Shown one piece after another: positions 43,989-53,202 of a stretch of DNA of 64,000 nucleotides. The stretch lies in NCBI GenBank assembly GCA_022448645.1, contig JAKVBZ010000004.1:98060-162059 (forward strand). Reading direction: 5' to 3'. The notes under the pieces are model-generated. The model ran no database searches. It was given only the letters and a program-made list of their open reading frames with translations, and was not told the DNA's origin. Numbering within the stretch: position 1 is the stretch's first letter; each line of letters starts with the position of its first letter. The position numbers were made by a program, and so were the translations under genes. The DNA comes from Pirellulaceae bacterium (GTDB lineage Bacteria; Planctomycetota; Planctomycetia; Pirellulales; Pirellulaceae).

Positions 43989-44903
43989 CTACAAGCGATT
44001 GAGGATTCTCTTGAGAAACGCAAAGTCGTCGGTTGTAAGCTGGATACACTGTTTGACAGGCAACTTGTATTCAGTGTGTAGCGTATAGAATCCGCGATAA
44101 CCCGCCTGGTGAATGGTGTGGACGAATTCCGGGATCGGGGCAATGCCATCTTGTAACCGACAATAACGACTGTTCCAGCGCTGTTGTCCGGTCTTGTCGC
44201 GATCGGATTTGTGCCACTGAAAATTCTTTAGAGCGACCAGCGAAATCCACGGCTGGAGCAAATCAATGGCTTGTCGCCAGCCGCCCGCCCCACCCGTGAT
44301 CGTCATATGATACGAGTCGAGGTAGGCGCCAATGCGGTCGGGTGGCAGGTCTCGGAGCAGGTTGTACAGCATGAAACCGTTAGACGGGATCGTTGCCCCG
44401 GAATGGACGTGAACACAGGGACGGACTTCATACTTGGCGCCAAGTTTTGCCACCGCATCCAGCTGCCGGCGTACATCGTCTAACCGCTTGGCCAACTGTC
44501 CAAACTCACCAACGGCGTAATAACCCATTTTGATTCGACGAATATCAAGTTTTTGGCAAGTTGCCAGGATCGATTCGGCGTGCTGGTCAGCAGCGGTAAT
44601 TCCCGTCGTCAGCATCATGATTCTAAGGCCATGGTCTCGCGCGGTCTTTGACGCTTCGGGAAGCCTGTGTTCCGCGTCTTGGGGCTCAATATGGCCGCCA
44701 GGACGAACGGTTAGATCGAGACCATCCACTCCAATCTGTTTGAAAATCCTACAGACCTCGCGAATCGGGAGACTTTGGAACTGTTCGGTGTAGATGCAAG
44801 TTTCGGGTATCGTTTCGGACGCCGATTGTTGAGCCGATGACGATGTCGCGACCGTCGCCAGACCCGAAGCGGCTGCCATGCGTAATAGTTCCCGTCGATT
44901 CAT
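43989..44903 (-). CDS. Tat-exported sugar phosphate isomerase/epimerase-like TIM barrel
   Basis: A 304-residue protein from ATG 44903 (a GTG at 44918 is possible). A Tat-like signal MNRRELLRMAAASGLATVAT has the twin Arg but lacks the classical F. The barrel (xylose isomerase-like, AP endonuclease 2 family) has VCRIFKQIGVDGLDLTVRPG at the start and RPCVHVHSGATIPSNG and DSYHMTITGG in the middle, positions where metal ligands usually lie. The substrate is unknown. It stands alone, downstream of a divergent gap. Confidence 0.82.
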   Translation of the reverse strand: MNRRELLRMAAASGLATVATSSSAQQSASETIPETCIYTEQFQSLPIREVCRIFKQIGVDGLDLTVRPGGHIEPQDAEHRLPEASKTARDHGLRIMMLTTGITAADQHAESILATCQKLDIRRIKMGYYAVGEFGQLAKRLDDVRRQLDAVAKLGAKYEVRPCVHVHSGATIPSNGFMLYNLLRDLPPDRIGAYLDSYHMTITGGAGGWRQAIDLLQPWISLVALKNFQWHKSDRDKTGQQRWNSRYCRLQDGIAPIPEFVHTIHQAGYRGFYTLHTEYKLPVKQCIQLTTDDFAFLKRILNRL

Positions 44904-45140
44904 GATCGTCACTGCCACAAAGGTCCGCGCTTCAGCTGGGGGGTTCAGATTCGAACATTCCGTCCGGATACCAGCCGTCAGGATAGCGAGAACTTGTCTA
45001 GCCTACAAGTTTCGAGAGGAATCCAAACCGTTCACCTGTTCGCCATGTGCTACCGTCTATGATGCAACGTTGGAATTCCCGTAGCGAAACAGAGCACACA
45101 CTTCCAGCACTTGGCCTGACGCATCCCCCAGGAGTTGTCT

Positions 45141-46400
45141 TTATCTCGGAAGCTTCACAGGTTTCCAGCGAATCGCCGTGAGATGGGAATTACCGATCGC
45201 GCCCGTCCACTGTCGCTTTGCCTTCGGGTCTGAGGCGGTCCCACCGAGCGTGAGGATCGTGTCGTCCGCGAGCACGACACTTTGTGTGTAACTGCTCATT
45301 CCTTTCTCAAAGAAGAGGTAATAGACTTCGTCCTCCCACGTCCTTCCCTCGTCGTGACTGATCATCGCCCTGGAGGCATCTGGCCCGGGGCCGTACCGCG
45401 TGTCATGGACGACGGCCACCGTCCCGTCTCGTTGCGCTGCGGGATAGCCATAGCACTGACCATAGACCGTCGTCAGCGGTCGCAGGTTCCTCCAGGTTTG
45501 CCCACCGTCTACCGAGTCTAAAAGGAAGTGATTCTTGAAGCCGCGCTTGTCATTAGAGACCGCACGCACAGCCACGCTATCGGAGGGAAGAAGTCCCCGC
45601 TGAAATCGCACACTTGCAAGCAGATGGCCCGATGGCAGAGCAGCAAAGCCTCCTTCGGCAACGGACTCACAGATTTTGATCGGTCCCTGCCAGCTTGTGC
45701 CGCCATCCGTTGACCGGTAGGCGGTCAAGACGGTGTTGCCGGTGAGGAAGCGGTTCCTGCCAATGTTCTCTTGGTCGCGGAGATCGACGCAGTAGAAGAG
45801 CGTCTCGTCGGGAAGCTTCGTCATGCGCCAGTGCGAATACCGACATGCGTAGCCTCCTGGGACGTCCATCGGTATCTCAGTGAGAGGTTTCCATGTGCGC
45901 CCTTCGTCGGTCGATTGCTCGACTTTCGACGGTCCGGTCATGTTCTCCCCAATGGTCATCAGAACGCGGACGAAAGTGCCGTCGCGCAGGACTTGCCACT
46001 GTTCGCTTAGGCCCTCAGGTGTCTCGTCGATCGTCCAGGACGTCCACGTGATACCACCATCCATCGATTTCGAGAGTACGGTCTGTTGTTTTGCATAGAT
46101 CAACGCATCGTGTGCGTGCAATAGGAGTCCGCCTTGGGGGTGGAATTTCGCGTCGAATGGTAGTCGGCTTTTTTCGACAGGCACTTTTGTGATTTCTCCT
46201 GCGTGGACACGAAGGATGTAGTTTCCCTCGTGCATCGCGACAAGCTCGTCTGCTGTCGGAAAGTCGACGCCGCCGAGCTGCTCCGTTCGGCGGTACGATG
46301 AGGTATCGATCGGCATGCGCCCCACCTGTGCGAGCAATTCGTCCGCGGACAAAGTGAAACTGCAAACGACTCCTAGGATCGTGACTCGAGCGATTCTCAA
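45141..46400 (-). CDS. Secreted sialidase-like BNR/Asp-box protein (TTG start)
   Basis: A 419-residue protein. TTG 46400 is chosen because AAGAAGGAAGG lies 7 bases upstream and the resulting N-terminus, RIARVTILGVVCSFTLSADE, is a signal peptide. It carries five Asp-box repeats (S/T-x-D-x-G-x-T-W), for example SMDGGITW, STDEGRTW, STDGGTSW, SVDGGQTW and SHDEGRTW, spread across a six-bladed propeller. Exo-sialidases and related glycosidases share this fold; the catalytic Tyr-Glu pair is not clear, so the enzyme activity is unproven. Its G+C is visibly higher than its neighbours, which hints at recent transfer. Confidence 0.82.
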   Translation of the reverse strand: MRIARVTILGVVCSFTLSADELLAQVGRMPIDTSSYRRTEQLGGVDFPTADELVAMHEGNYILRVHAGEITKVPVEKSRLPFDAKFHPQGGLLLHAHDALIYAKQQTVLSKSMDGGITWTSWTIDETPEGLSEQWQVLRDGTFVRVLMTIGENMTGPSKVEQSTDEGRTWKPLTEIPMDVPGGYACRYSHWRMTKLPDETLFYCVDLRDQENIGRNRFLTGNTVLTAYRSTDGGTSWQGPIKICESVAEGGFAALPSGHLLASVRFQRGLLPSDSVAVRAVSNDKRGFKNHFLLDSVDGGQTWRNLRPLTTVYGQCYGYPAAQRDGTVAVVHDTRYGPGPDASRAMISHDEGRTWEDEVYYLFFEKGMSSYTQSVVLADDTILTLGGTASDPKAKRQWTGAIGNSHLTAIRWKPVKLPR

Positions 46401-47120
46401 GGTGAAACCTTCCTTCTTCAGAACTCGCGACCATTCACTTAGATGATGAAATGTACCTTGGTCGGACAACGACTCGCAACACACTTGGAACTGTTTTGGG
46501 CTTCCCGGCAATGTCACTCAGCGCAGCGTCTCGTCCTCGCTCGGTTTGCCGTGTCTGGCCGCTTCGTCAGACGACGTTGGTCGTCCAGCGAGTGTTGGTA
46601 GGAAACAAACGGTTCCGGCCGGTTTCGAATGACGGATGGCAATGGTGGCCTAGAAACTTGGCTGAGGCGATCGGCATACCTGGAAAAACACCGAAGTACG
46701 CTTTGTTTGAGATGTCAGTTCAACTCGTCCACTTCCGGGAGTTGCCAGCATCGCTTTGACTTGTTTCGGACAGGCATCCACTACATCGGTTGTTGCGATC
46801 CGAGGCGGTTGGGTCGCAAACGTGAAGACTGTGAATGGCTGCGCAATCCTCTTTGACACCATTTTGTGAGGGAAAATGCCAGTGAATTTCAATTACCCCC
46901 TGTATCTTGCCTATTTTCACCAGAATTTTTTTTATGAAAATCCTTGGGCTTGACCAAAGGTGTCCAGCGAGTCGCGAAGAATGATGATGTTCGACGCTTG
47001 CAGGATGTGGGAAATTTCCCTAAAGTATTCACACGTTCACTAGTCGACACAGTTTCAGTACTCTGCTGGTCTTTGACCGCTTGCAGTTTTACTCATTCTC
47101 TCACATAAAGGAGTCATAGG
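46401..47120. other. Long gap upstream of recA
   Basis: 720 bp without a recognised gene. Frames at 46451-46759 and 46650-46892 overlap and are unsupported. The recA promoter should be near 46930-47110. No canonical SOS box (E. coli CTGT-N8-ACAG or Bacillus GAAC-N4-GTTC) was found. Confidence 0.4.
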
Positions 47121-48377
47121 ATGGTCGCCACACAACGGACAAACAGTTCGACGTCAACCGCACAAACGAAGGAATCTCACGCGGCAGCAAGCTCGTCGGC
47201 TTCAGGCAATTCAACTCCCAAAAAGGCATCCAGTAATCGAATGGCACGCAAGACTTCAACGAATGATTCCGGCAATGTGGCGACCGCGAAGGGGAATGGT
47301 GCGAAAGGCATTAGTGCGACAGCTTCCAAAGAGCCAACCTCCAAGGCCAAAAAGACCAAATCGTCTGCTTCTTCGACCGACAATAGCGCCCTCAAGACTG
47401 CTTTACAGCATATTGAGAAGCAGTTTGGCGAAGGTGCTATTATGTCGTTGGGTTCGGGCAAGAATCATGTGGTCGAAGGGATTCCTACCGGCAGCCTGTC
47501 GCTCGATTTGGCCTTGGGTGGAGTGGGAATACCTCGTGGACGCATTATCGAAATCTACGGGCCTGAATCGAGTGGTAAGACAACGCTTTCTCTCCACGTC
47601 GTAGCTGAGGCTCAACGAGAAGGTGGGATCGCTGCCTTTATCGATGCAGAACATGCATTGGACCCCAGCTGGGCGAAGAAATTGGGGGTCAAGTTAGAGT
47701 CTCTGTTGGTGAGTCAGCCAAGTAGTGGCGAAGAGGCAATGCAGATTACCGAAATGCTCATCAAGTCTAATGCGGTGGATGTCATTGTCATCGATTCAGT
47801 GGCGGCATTAGTACCGCGTGCAGAGTTGGAAGGAGAAATCGGTGATACCCACGTAGGTTTGCAGGCTCGGTTGATGAGCCAAGCGATGCGGAAATTGACG
47901 GGTGCGATTGCCAAAAGCAAGACCTCTGTAATTTTTATCAATCAAATTCGTGAAAAGATCGGAGTCATGTTCGGTAGCCCCGAAACGACTCCCGGTGGCC
48001 GTGCCTTGAAATTCTACAGTTCGTGCCGTATCGACGTCCGTCGCATAGGACAACTCAAGGACGGTGAAGAAGTAGTGGGACAACGTGTCAAAGCCAAGGT
48101 GGTTAAGAATAAAGTGGCTCCTCCGTTCCGGATTGCTGAGTTCGACATGATGCACGACCGAGGCATCAGTTACGAGGGCGATATCCTTGAACTGGGAGTG
48201 GCTCATCGGATCATTACCCGTAGTGGTTCTTGGTTCCGCTACGGTGAATCTCATCTAGGCCAGGGCAAAGAAAAAGCTCGCGCCTTTTTGCGAGAGAATC
48301 CCGATCTAACGCAACAGCTGCGCGAAAAGATTTTTGCTGCTGGCGGTCATGTAGATGATGCGTCCGAGGATGAGTAG
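47121..48377 (+). CDS. recA: Recombinase RecA with long N-terminal extension
   Basis: A 418-residue RecA; most RecA proteins have about 350. The ATG follows AAAGGAG. The core starts at about residue 88 ([20 protein letters not shown]) and has Walker [10 protein letters not shown], the Walker B region [10 protein letters not shown], loop L1 [16 protein letters not shown], and [18 protein letters not shown]. RecA polymerises on single-stranded DNA for homologous repair and SOS signalling. The first 87 residues are low complexity, rich in Ser, Thr, Ala, Lys and Asn, with no fold. Whether the extension is translated in full or trimmed is unknown. No recX or lexA neighbour. Confidence 0.97.
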   Translation: MVATQRTNSSTSTAQTKESHAAASSSASGNSTPKKASSNRMARKTSTNDSGNVATAKGNGAKGISATASKEPTSKAKKTKSSASSTDNSALKTALQHIEKQFGEGAIMSLGSGKNHVVEGIPTGSLSLDLALGGVGIPRGRIIEIYGPESSGKTTLSLHVVAEAQREGGIAAFIDAEHALDPSWAKKLGVKLESLLVSQPSSGEEAMQITEMLIKSNAVDVIVIDSVAALVPRAELEGEIGDTHVGLQARLMSQAMRKLTGAIAKSKTSVIFINQIREKIGVMFGSPETTPGGRALKFYSSCRIDVRRIGQLKDGEEVVGQRVKAKVVKNKVAPPFRIAEFDMMHDRGISYEGDILELGVAHRIITRSGSWFRYGESHLGQGKEKARAFLRENPDLTQQLREKIFAAGGHVDDASEDE

Positions 48378-48572
48378 TTCGTGCAGCTATTGTCTGCGGG
48401 CGTCAGCCGTTCCTCGGTACCCAAGGTCGTAACTTCCCATCGAGTGAGCGAGAACGAATGATGTTCTGGCTGTGCCTGACTTGCCCGTTTGGAAGATGCA
48501 TATTTGGCTAGTCGCGGAACAACGACAGCACCTCATGCGTGGCCCAGATCGCTGTCTTCGTGCTGTGATGAT

Positions 48573-49562
48573 TTACGAAGCGATTGTCGCGCTCAACAAT
48601 GATCTCATGACTTTTTGGTTGTCCTGATGTCCGTTTCTCAGCAGGCTAACATGTGCGTTAAGGCAGTCGTATCGCCGCTGGCTACCACTGCCATCTGCAA
48701 TGGGTAGATTCATCATTAACGCCAGATCGCCAAGGAAATCGGCCACTTTATGAGCCGCTGGATTGAATTGCGCAATGGCCGTTTCGCGACAAAGGTTTCT
48801 ATCGGCCAAGTCCCACATATATGTGGAATCGCATTGTATTGGGGTCACAATGTTGTACTCCGACGCACCTTGATACATGGGATCGGTGACTTCTTCGTTA
48901 TTTTCGTACACGGCTTTTTGTTTATCAACTTGTTCCATCAAATCTTGCAACGGCTGCCAATAAAAAGTTGGCATGCGGGCAATGGTTTCAAGTTGTCCCG
49001 GATCACGAGAGTTAAATGAAAAAGCGTATTCGCCAGCGGGGCGATAACGTGTGAATTGCGGATGAAAGGAAGCATCGGCAGCAATTTCCAGGGAAGGATC
49101 TTCTGGATCCCCAGGGGAAACCTGAATGCTACACATCCTGCAGCTGTGTGAAATTTTTTGTGCAGGCGTTAGCCATTCTAACGATGACGCTGTACGACGA
49201 TCGGCCAGATCCCTCGGCAAGTCCAGATTCGTTCGTATGAACTCGACCCACGGGCGCACGCTACCATCAAGGATCGGTAGTTCGCAGCCATCGACATGCA
49301 CATCTACGTCGTCCACATCATGACCCTGCAACCGCAATATCATCAGTGCGGCTAGCACATGCTCGGTCACTTCAACCTGGTAACCTTTTCTCTCTAACAA
49401 GGTGCGACCTCGTTTCCCCGGAACTGCGTGCTGGATCGTTGCTGGGATAGCGACTCCATTTCGCCAGAACGTCCAGCCCTTTCCTGCTGCCGCTCGCTCG
49501 ACGCGGACAGTTGTATGATGTCCGCTGTGTAACGAAACGCCTTGGATTGTATTTGTAGTCAT
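48573..49562 (-). CDS. lpxC: UDP-3-O-acyl-N-acetylglucosamine deacetylase LpxC
   Basis: A 329-residue LpxC (start ATG 49562, with ATG 49577 five codons upstream also possible). The first domain includes TIQGVSLHSGHHTTVRV and VTEHVLAALMI, with the zinc His in EHVLAAL, then the GCELPILDGSVRPWVEFI motif. The second has AHKVADFLGDLALM with the zinc His/Asp ligands and NAHVSLLRNGHQDNQ near the end. LpxC makes the committed step of lipid A synthesis, so the organism likely has a lipopolysaccharide-type outer membrane. The other lpx genes are not in the window. The acetyltransferase gene lies 147 bp upstream on the same strand. Confidence 0.93.
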   Translation of the reverse strand: MTTNTIQGVSLHSGHHTTVRVERAAAGKGWTFWRNGVAIPATIQHAVPGKRGRTLLERKGYQVEVTEHVLAALMILRLQGHDVDDVDVHVDGCELPILDGSVRPWVEFIRTNLDLPRDLADRRTASSLEWLTPAQKISHSCRMCSIQVSPGDPEDPSLEIAADASFHPQFTRYRPAGEYAFSFNSRDPGQLETIARMPTFYWQPLQDLMEQVDKQKAVYENNEEVTDPMYQGASEYNIVTPIQCDSTYMWDLADRNLCRETAIAQFNPAAHKVADFLGDLALMMNLPIADGSGSQRRYDCLNAHVSLLRNGHQDNQKVMRSLLSATIAS

Positions 49563-49709
49563 GATCTGATCCAGCATGGTTGTGTGGCAGCGATGACTAT
49601 CCGTCTATCGCATCGACCGAATCGTTTATCGTCCAGCCGATGGTGACTGTGTGCAGAAAGCTCATTCACAGCACACGCACCTGGTGGGTCAACAACGGCA
49701 TTACAAAGA

Positions 49710-50825
49710 CTACGTAAAGTCCATGCCGTATCGCGGCAGGGGCACGGGTAAAAATGGTGCGAGCGCATTGCTGATCGGTTTTTCAATTTCCAGTGACTTC
49801 GATCCGAATAAAAGGTCACTGATTTCTCCGGGTGTGGATAGTTCCGTTTCTGTATTGTCTACCCTAATGCGCAGTGTATGGTTATCGTCCCAGGAACTCC
49901 AGAATCGGCAATTGGCAGCCGGATTGCGATCTTCTGCCCACATTTTAAACCGCTCCCACAATCGTTTTGGTTGTAGGGCGAGCATTGTTCCCGCGAATGG
50001 ATGGTAATCCACCCTAATGGAGCGCTGACTTAAACCGGTTGCAACGTCGTCGTCGGGCGAGTCACCGAAAAAACGAACTAGATGCGAGTTCCACTGTCGA
50101 CCAACTTCCGGGAGCATCTTGTAGATCAACTCGAATGGACCACTCGATTCGACAATCTCGAAAACACCGTCTCCTCCGGACCGAGAGACGACGTAGGCTT
50201 GTGGGTATCCGTCCTGGATCCCCGCAAAAATCCGGCAAGGTTTGTCCTCAGCTTTGCCGGATCCGACGAATAGATTCCATGTTTGCAAGTTTCGCTCAAA
50301 CCTGGCTATTTTCTGATCGTATAGACAGAGGATCTGAGTGGCCATTTCTGCCGAGTATTCCACAATTGCTGTGTGACCACTTGGCGAGTCGATGTGTTGC
50401 GTGGAAAATTCGGAGTACAAAAAACATCCGGTGAGAACAGCTCCTACGCGACGATAGATGGAAAGATCGCCCGAAATCAGCACTAGTTCCACACCTTCCT
50501 CACGCAAATGTGCAAGCGACAAATCGAGTAGCTGGCTGGCTAGTCCTCGTTCTCGATAGTCAGGCAACGTGTACACACTACCGATGCCGGCAGCCGAAAT
50601 CCTTCCGAATGGTGTAGCGATCTGCTTTTTTATGGTTCCAACAGCAGAAACAACGGTTCTTGATTCGACAGCTCCGAACCACACTGTCTCTGGCATTCCG
50701 CTCCACAGGACTGGATAGTCGAGTGACATGTCACCGCCATGGTGACGAAACACGATGTTTGCACCAGATCTAACGGATGGCAGGTGATCCGTGTTTAGTC
50801 GTTCGAGTTGAATGACAGTGTCCAT
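49710..50825 (-). CDS. GNAT-type acetyltransferase, two-domain (Eis-like)
   Basis: A 371-residue protein; ATG 50825 lies 13 bp past the upstream Gfo/Idh stop (a frame is open from 50885). The N-terminal GNAT core includes GIGSVYTLPDYRERGLASQL, the acetyl-CoA loop RxxGxA, and LVLISGDLSIYRRVGAV. The remaining 220 residues form a second domain of the size found in Eis-type proteins that acetylate aminoglycosides or lysines, but no catalytic residue can be assigned. Close spacing with the Gfo/Idh gene suggests an operon. Confidence 0.78.
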   Translation of the reverse strand: MDTVIQLERLNTDHLPSVRSGANIVFRHHGGDMSLDYPVLWSGMPETVWFGAVESRTVVSAVGTIKKQIATPFGRISAAGIGSVYTLPDYRERGLASQLLDLSLAHLREEGVELVLISGDLSIYRRVGAVLTGCFLYSEFSTQHIDSPSGHTAIVEYSAEMATQILCLYDQKIARFERNLQTWNLFVGSGKAEDKPCRIFAGIQDGYPQAYVVSRSGGDGVFEIVESSGPFELIYKMLPEVGRQWNSHLVRFFGDSPDDDVATGLSQRSIRVDYHPFAGTMLALQPKRLWERFKMWAEDRNPAANCRFWSSWDDNHTLRIRVDNTETELSTPGEISDLLFGSKSLEIEKPISNALAPFLPVPLPRYGMDFT

Positions 50826-50838
50826 TTCAGTGAGTGCT

Positions 50839-51819
50839 TTAGTCCGAAATAGTGATCTCTGCGCCGTTTTTTCGTCGTGATTCATTGAGTGCCAACGCGA
50901 TCTGCACCGTCATTGCCGATTCTTCGGGTGGACACCGGGAAACTGGCCGGTTTTCTTCAATGCAGGTCAGGAAGTAGTCGATTTCGGCGTAGTACGCATC
51001 TGTTCCCTTTGACTCCAGGATTTCCTCCGGTTGGTCCTTGCGAAAGAGGGTCACGTTGTTACCGAGACGCGAATCGAAGGCGATGGTCCCTTGGTCACAA
51101 ACGATCTCGAATCCCATCTGAAAAGGATAACTGTCCACAGGGTACCAGCCACCATGGACATGAACTTGCAAGTGTTCCATATCGAGAATTCCGTGAACAC
51201 ATTCCAAACCGCGTTCCTGTTCGTAAAACGGAGATCCGATGGCCCTTACTTTGTGAGGTGAACCAAACAGCCACTGTGCATAATTAATGCAGTGGCTGAC
51301 GAGATCCACCACGACTCCTCCGCTAGCCTCAGAGCGATACCACTCTGACCAATGTGGTAAAGGTCCGTTTCGATAAAACCGTGCCGTGATTACCTGACCT
51401 AGTCGGTTTTCGTTGACGATCTGTCGGGTCTGAACGTATGCATCCCAAAAGCGGATAACCTGTGCAACCATCAGTTTGCCCGGTGCTGATCGAGACGCGG
51501 ACAGGATGGATTCCACGTCTTGCAGATTCGCCGCCATTGGCTTTTCGCATAGTACGTATTTTCCAGCGGCCAGAGCACGAGTCACCATGGGGGCATGCCA
51601 GGGAGTCGGTGCGCAGACTGAGACGACGTCCACGTCAGCATCTTTCAGCAATGCGTCGATGTCGGAATAACATCGAATTGAGGATATATCGACAAAGTCC
51701 ATGTGCAAACGACTGGAATCCATGTCCGCAATGGCAATCAATTTAGTATTTGGGTGCCGCACATAGCAGTGTGCATGCGTTTGACCCATCAGTCCGAAAC
51801 CGCAGATAGCAACATTCAT
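50839..51819 (-). CDS. Cytoplasmic Gfo/Idh/MocA oxidoreductase
   Basis: A 326-residue protein from ATG 51819 with no signal peptide, unlike the three Tat-exported copies in the window. Rossmann start MNVAICGFGLMGQTHAHCYV, then GKYVLCEKPMAANLQDV with EKP and ASGGVVVDLVSHCINYAQWL with the catalytic His. It likely oxidises a sugar or inositol-type ring in the cytoplasm. It is followed 13 bp later by the acetyltransferase, and diverges from the esterase gene. Confidence 0.9.
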   Translation of the reverse strand: MNVAICGFGLMGQTHAHCYVRHPNTKLIAIADMDSSRLHMDFVDISSIRCYSDIDALLKDADVDVVSVCAPTPWHAPMVTRALAAGKYVLCEKPMAANLQDVESILSASRSAPGKLMVAQVIRFWDAYVQTRQIVNENRLGQVITARFYRNGPLPHWSEWYRSEASGGVVVDLVSHCINYAQWLFGSPHKVRAIGSPFYEQERGLECVHGILDMEHLQVHVHGGWYPVDSYPFQMGFEIVCDQGTIAFDSRLGNNVTLFRKDQPEEILESKGTDAYYAEIDYFLTCIEENRPVSRCPPEESAMTVQIALALNESRRKNGAEITISD

Positions 51820-52041
51820 CAAATGGTGTGCGCCTTCATTGTTGTGCACGTCAGCTACTGTACCTTTGGTGGAATGGTTTACAATGTTTCATTCAGAGCA
51901 TTCACGATTTTCATAGTTGAACGAACAGGTAACCTTATGCTTTTTGATAACGAAATATCAGCTGTCAAACTGGGGCGATGCGACCCTGTGTTCTGGCATA
52001 GAGAGTTCAAAGTGCTAGGGCGAACAACCGTCCGCTCGTTG

Positions 52042-52908
52042 ATGGTACAAACTTTCATGTTTTCAATCCTTCTATCTTGCCAAATCGTTAGAGGAAAATC
52101 GACTCTGGCCACAAAGATTCAGCCGGACGTAGTCTACGGCCACAAGGATGGTTTGGCCTTGACGATGGACGTCTACTCACCGGAATCCCGGCCGAATGGT
52201 GCGGCGATTTTATTCATGGTCAGCGGCGGTTGGTATTCGCGCTGGGCACCTCCCGAGAAGATGGCACCGCTGTTTCACCCCTATCTCGAAAAGGGATACA
52301 CGATGATGGCGGTGCGACATGGTAGTAGCCCACGTTATTCCATCCCCGAAGCTGTTGCTGATGTGAAACGGGCCGTGCGTTTTATCCGGCAGCATGCTGA
52401 ACGATTTCACGTCGATTCTGAACGATTGGCGGTCATGGGGATGAGTGCCGGTGGGCATTTGGCCTTGATGATTGGGACCACTGGTGATGATGGAAATCCC
52501 ACAGCGACAGATACACTTGGCAAGACTTCTAGTCGAGTGGCCGCCGTTGTTGCTTTGGTACCACCGACCGATCTGCGCGTTGCCGTTTGGGAGGCTCCTG
52601 AATCTTTGCCGGTCTATCGAAAGTTTCCAGCTCTTAACCTGCCGATTGCGGAAGCTGGTGAGAATTCGCCACTGGTTCACGTCACTGCGGATGACGCGCC
52701 TGCGTTAGTGGTGATGGGTGGAAAAGACGAACTGGTCCCCGATAAACATGGTCGCTGGATGCAAGAAGCTTTTCAAGAGAAGGGTGTCCAGCATAAGTTG
52801 ATCATCCTTCCCAATGCCGGACATGGTCTCCAGCGTACAGGAGACCAACTTACTATTGTGCGCGAAGTACTGACTTGGTTTGATCAGCATTTGGCGGTGG
52901 GTAAATAA
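52042..52908 (+). CDS. Secreted alpha/beta-hydrolase (esterase)
   Basis: A 288-residue protein; ATG 52042 gives a signal-like N-terminus (MVQTFMFSILLSCQIVRGKS). The frame is open upstream to 51703 without homology. Motifs: FMVSGGWYSRWAPPEK near the oxyanion loop, the nucleophile GMSAGGHLALMIG, Asp in VVMGGKDELVPD and His in PNAGHGLQRTG. It resembles BD-FAE/acetyl xylan-type and dipeptidyl-like esterases that hydrolyse sugar esters. It is divergent from the Gfo/Idh gene. Confidence 0.88.
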   Translation: MVQTFMFSILLSCQIVRGKSTLATKIQPDVVYGHKDGLALTMDVYSPESRPNGAAILFMVSGGWYSRWAPPEKMAPLFHPYLEKGYTMMAVRHGSSPRYSIPEAVADVKRAVRFIRQHAERFHVDSERLAVMGMSAGGHLALMIGTTGDDGNPTATDTLGKTSSRVAAVVALVPPTDLRVAVWEAPESLPVYRKFPALNLPIAEAGENSPLVHVTADDAPALVVMGGKDELVPDKHGRWMQEAFQEKGVQHKLIILPNAGHGLQRTGDQLTIVREVLTWFDQHLAVGK

Positions 52909-53202
52909 AGAAAGTCAACCATGACGTTCAGAGCGGATAGTTTCAGGAGGTTGTCAAAAAACAGGCAAAGTCCATGCACCGAGGGTACTAGCCGCGAGCC
53001 CGTGATGACAGAGATCGTCGGTCTGTTGGACGTTAGCAGGTTCGAATTATGATCACAACGGATTCCTTTTGGTTTGCTCCAGCCGGTACAATGATTCACG
53101 AAAAAGCTCGGAATGTCAAAGAATCCTATATTTTTTCTCATAGAAACTTATGATCCATTGGTAAACGTCTTGTGCTGATAAATTCAAAGGAGGAATGTCC
53201 AG

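Noticed and set aside
44271..44483. Plus-strand frame inside the Tat TIM-barrel gene
   Set aside because: It is a shadow of the minus-strand gene with a clear signal and barrel motifs.
46921..47120. Possible SOS/LexA operator before recA
   Set aside because: Only weak partial palindromes were seen; none fits known LexA consensus.
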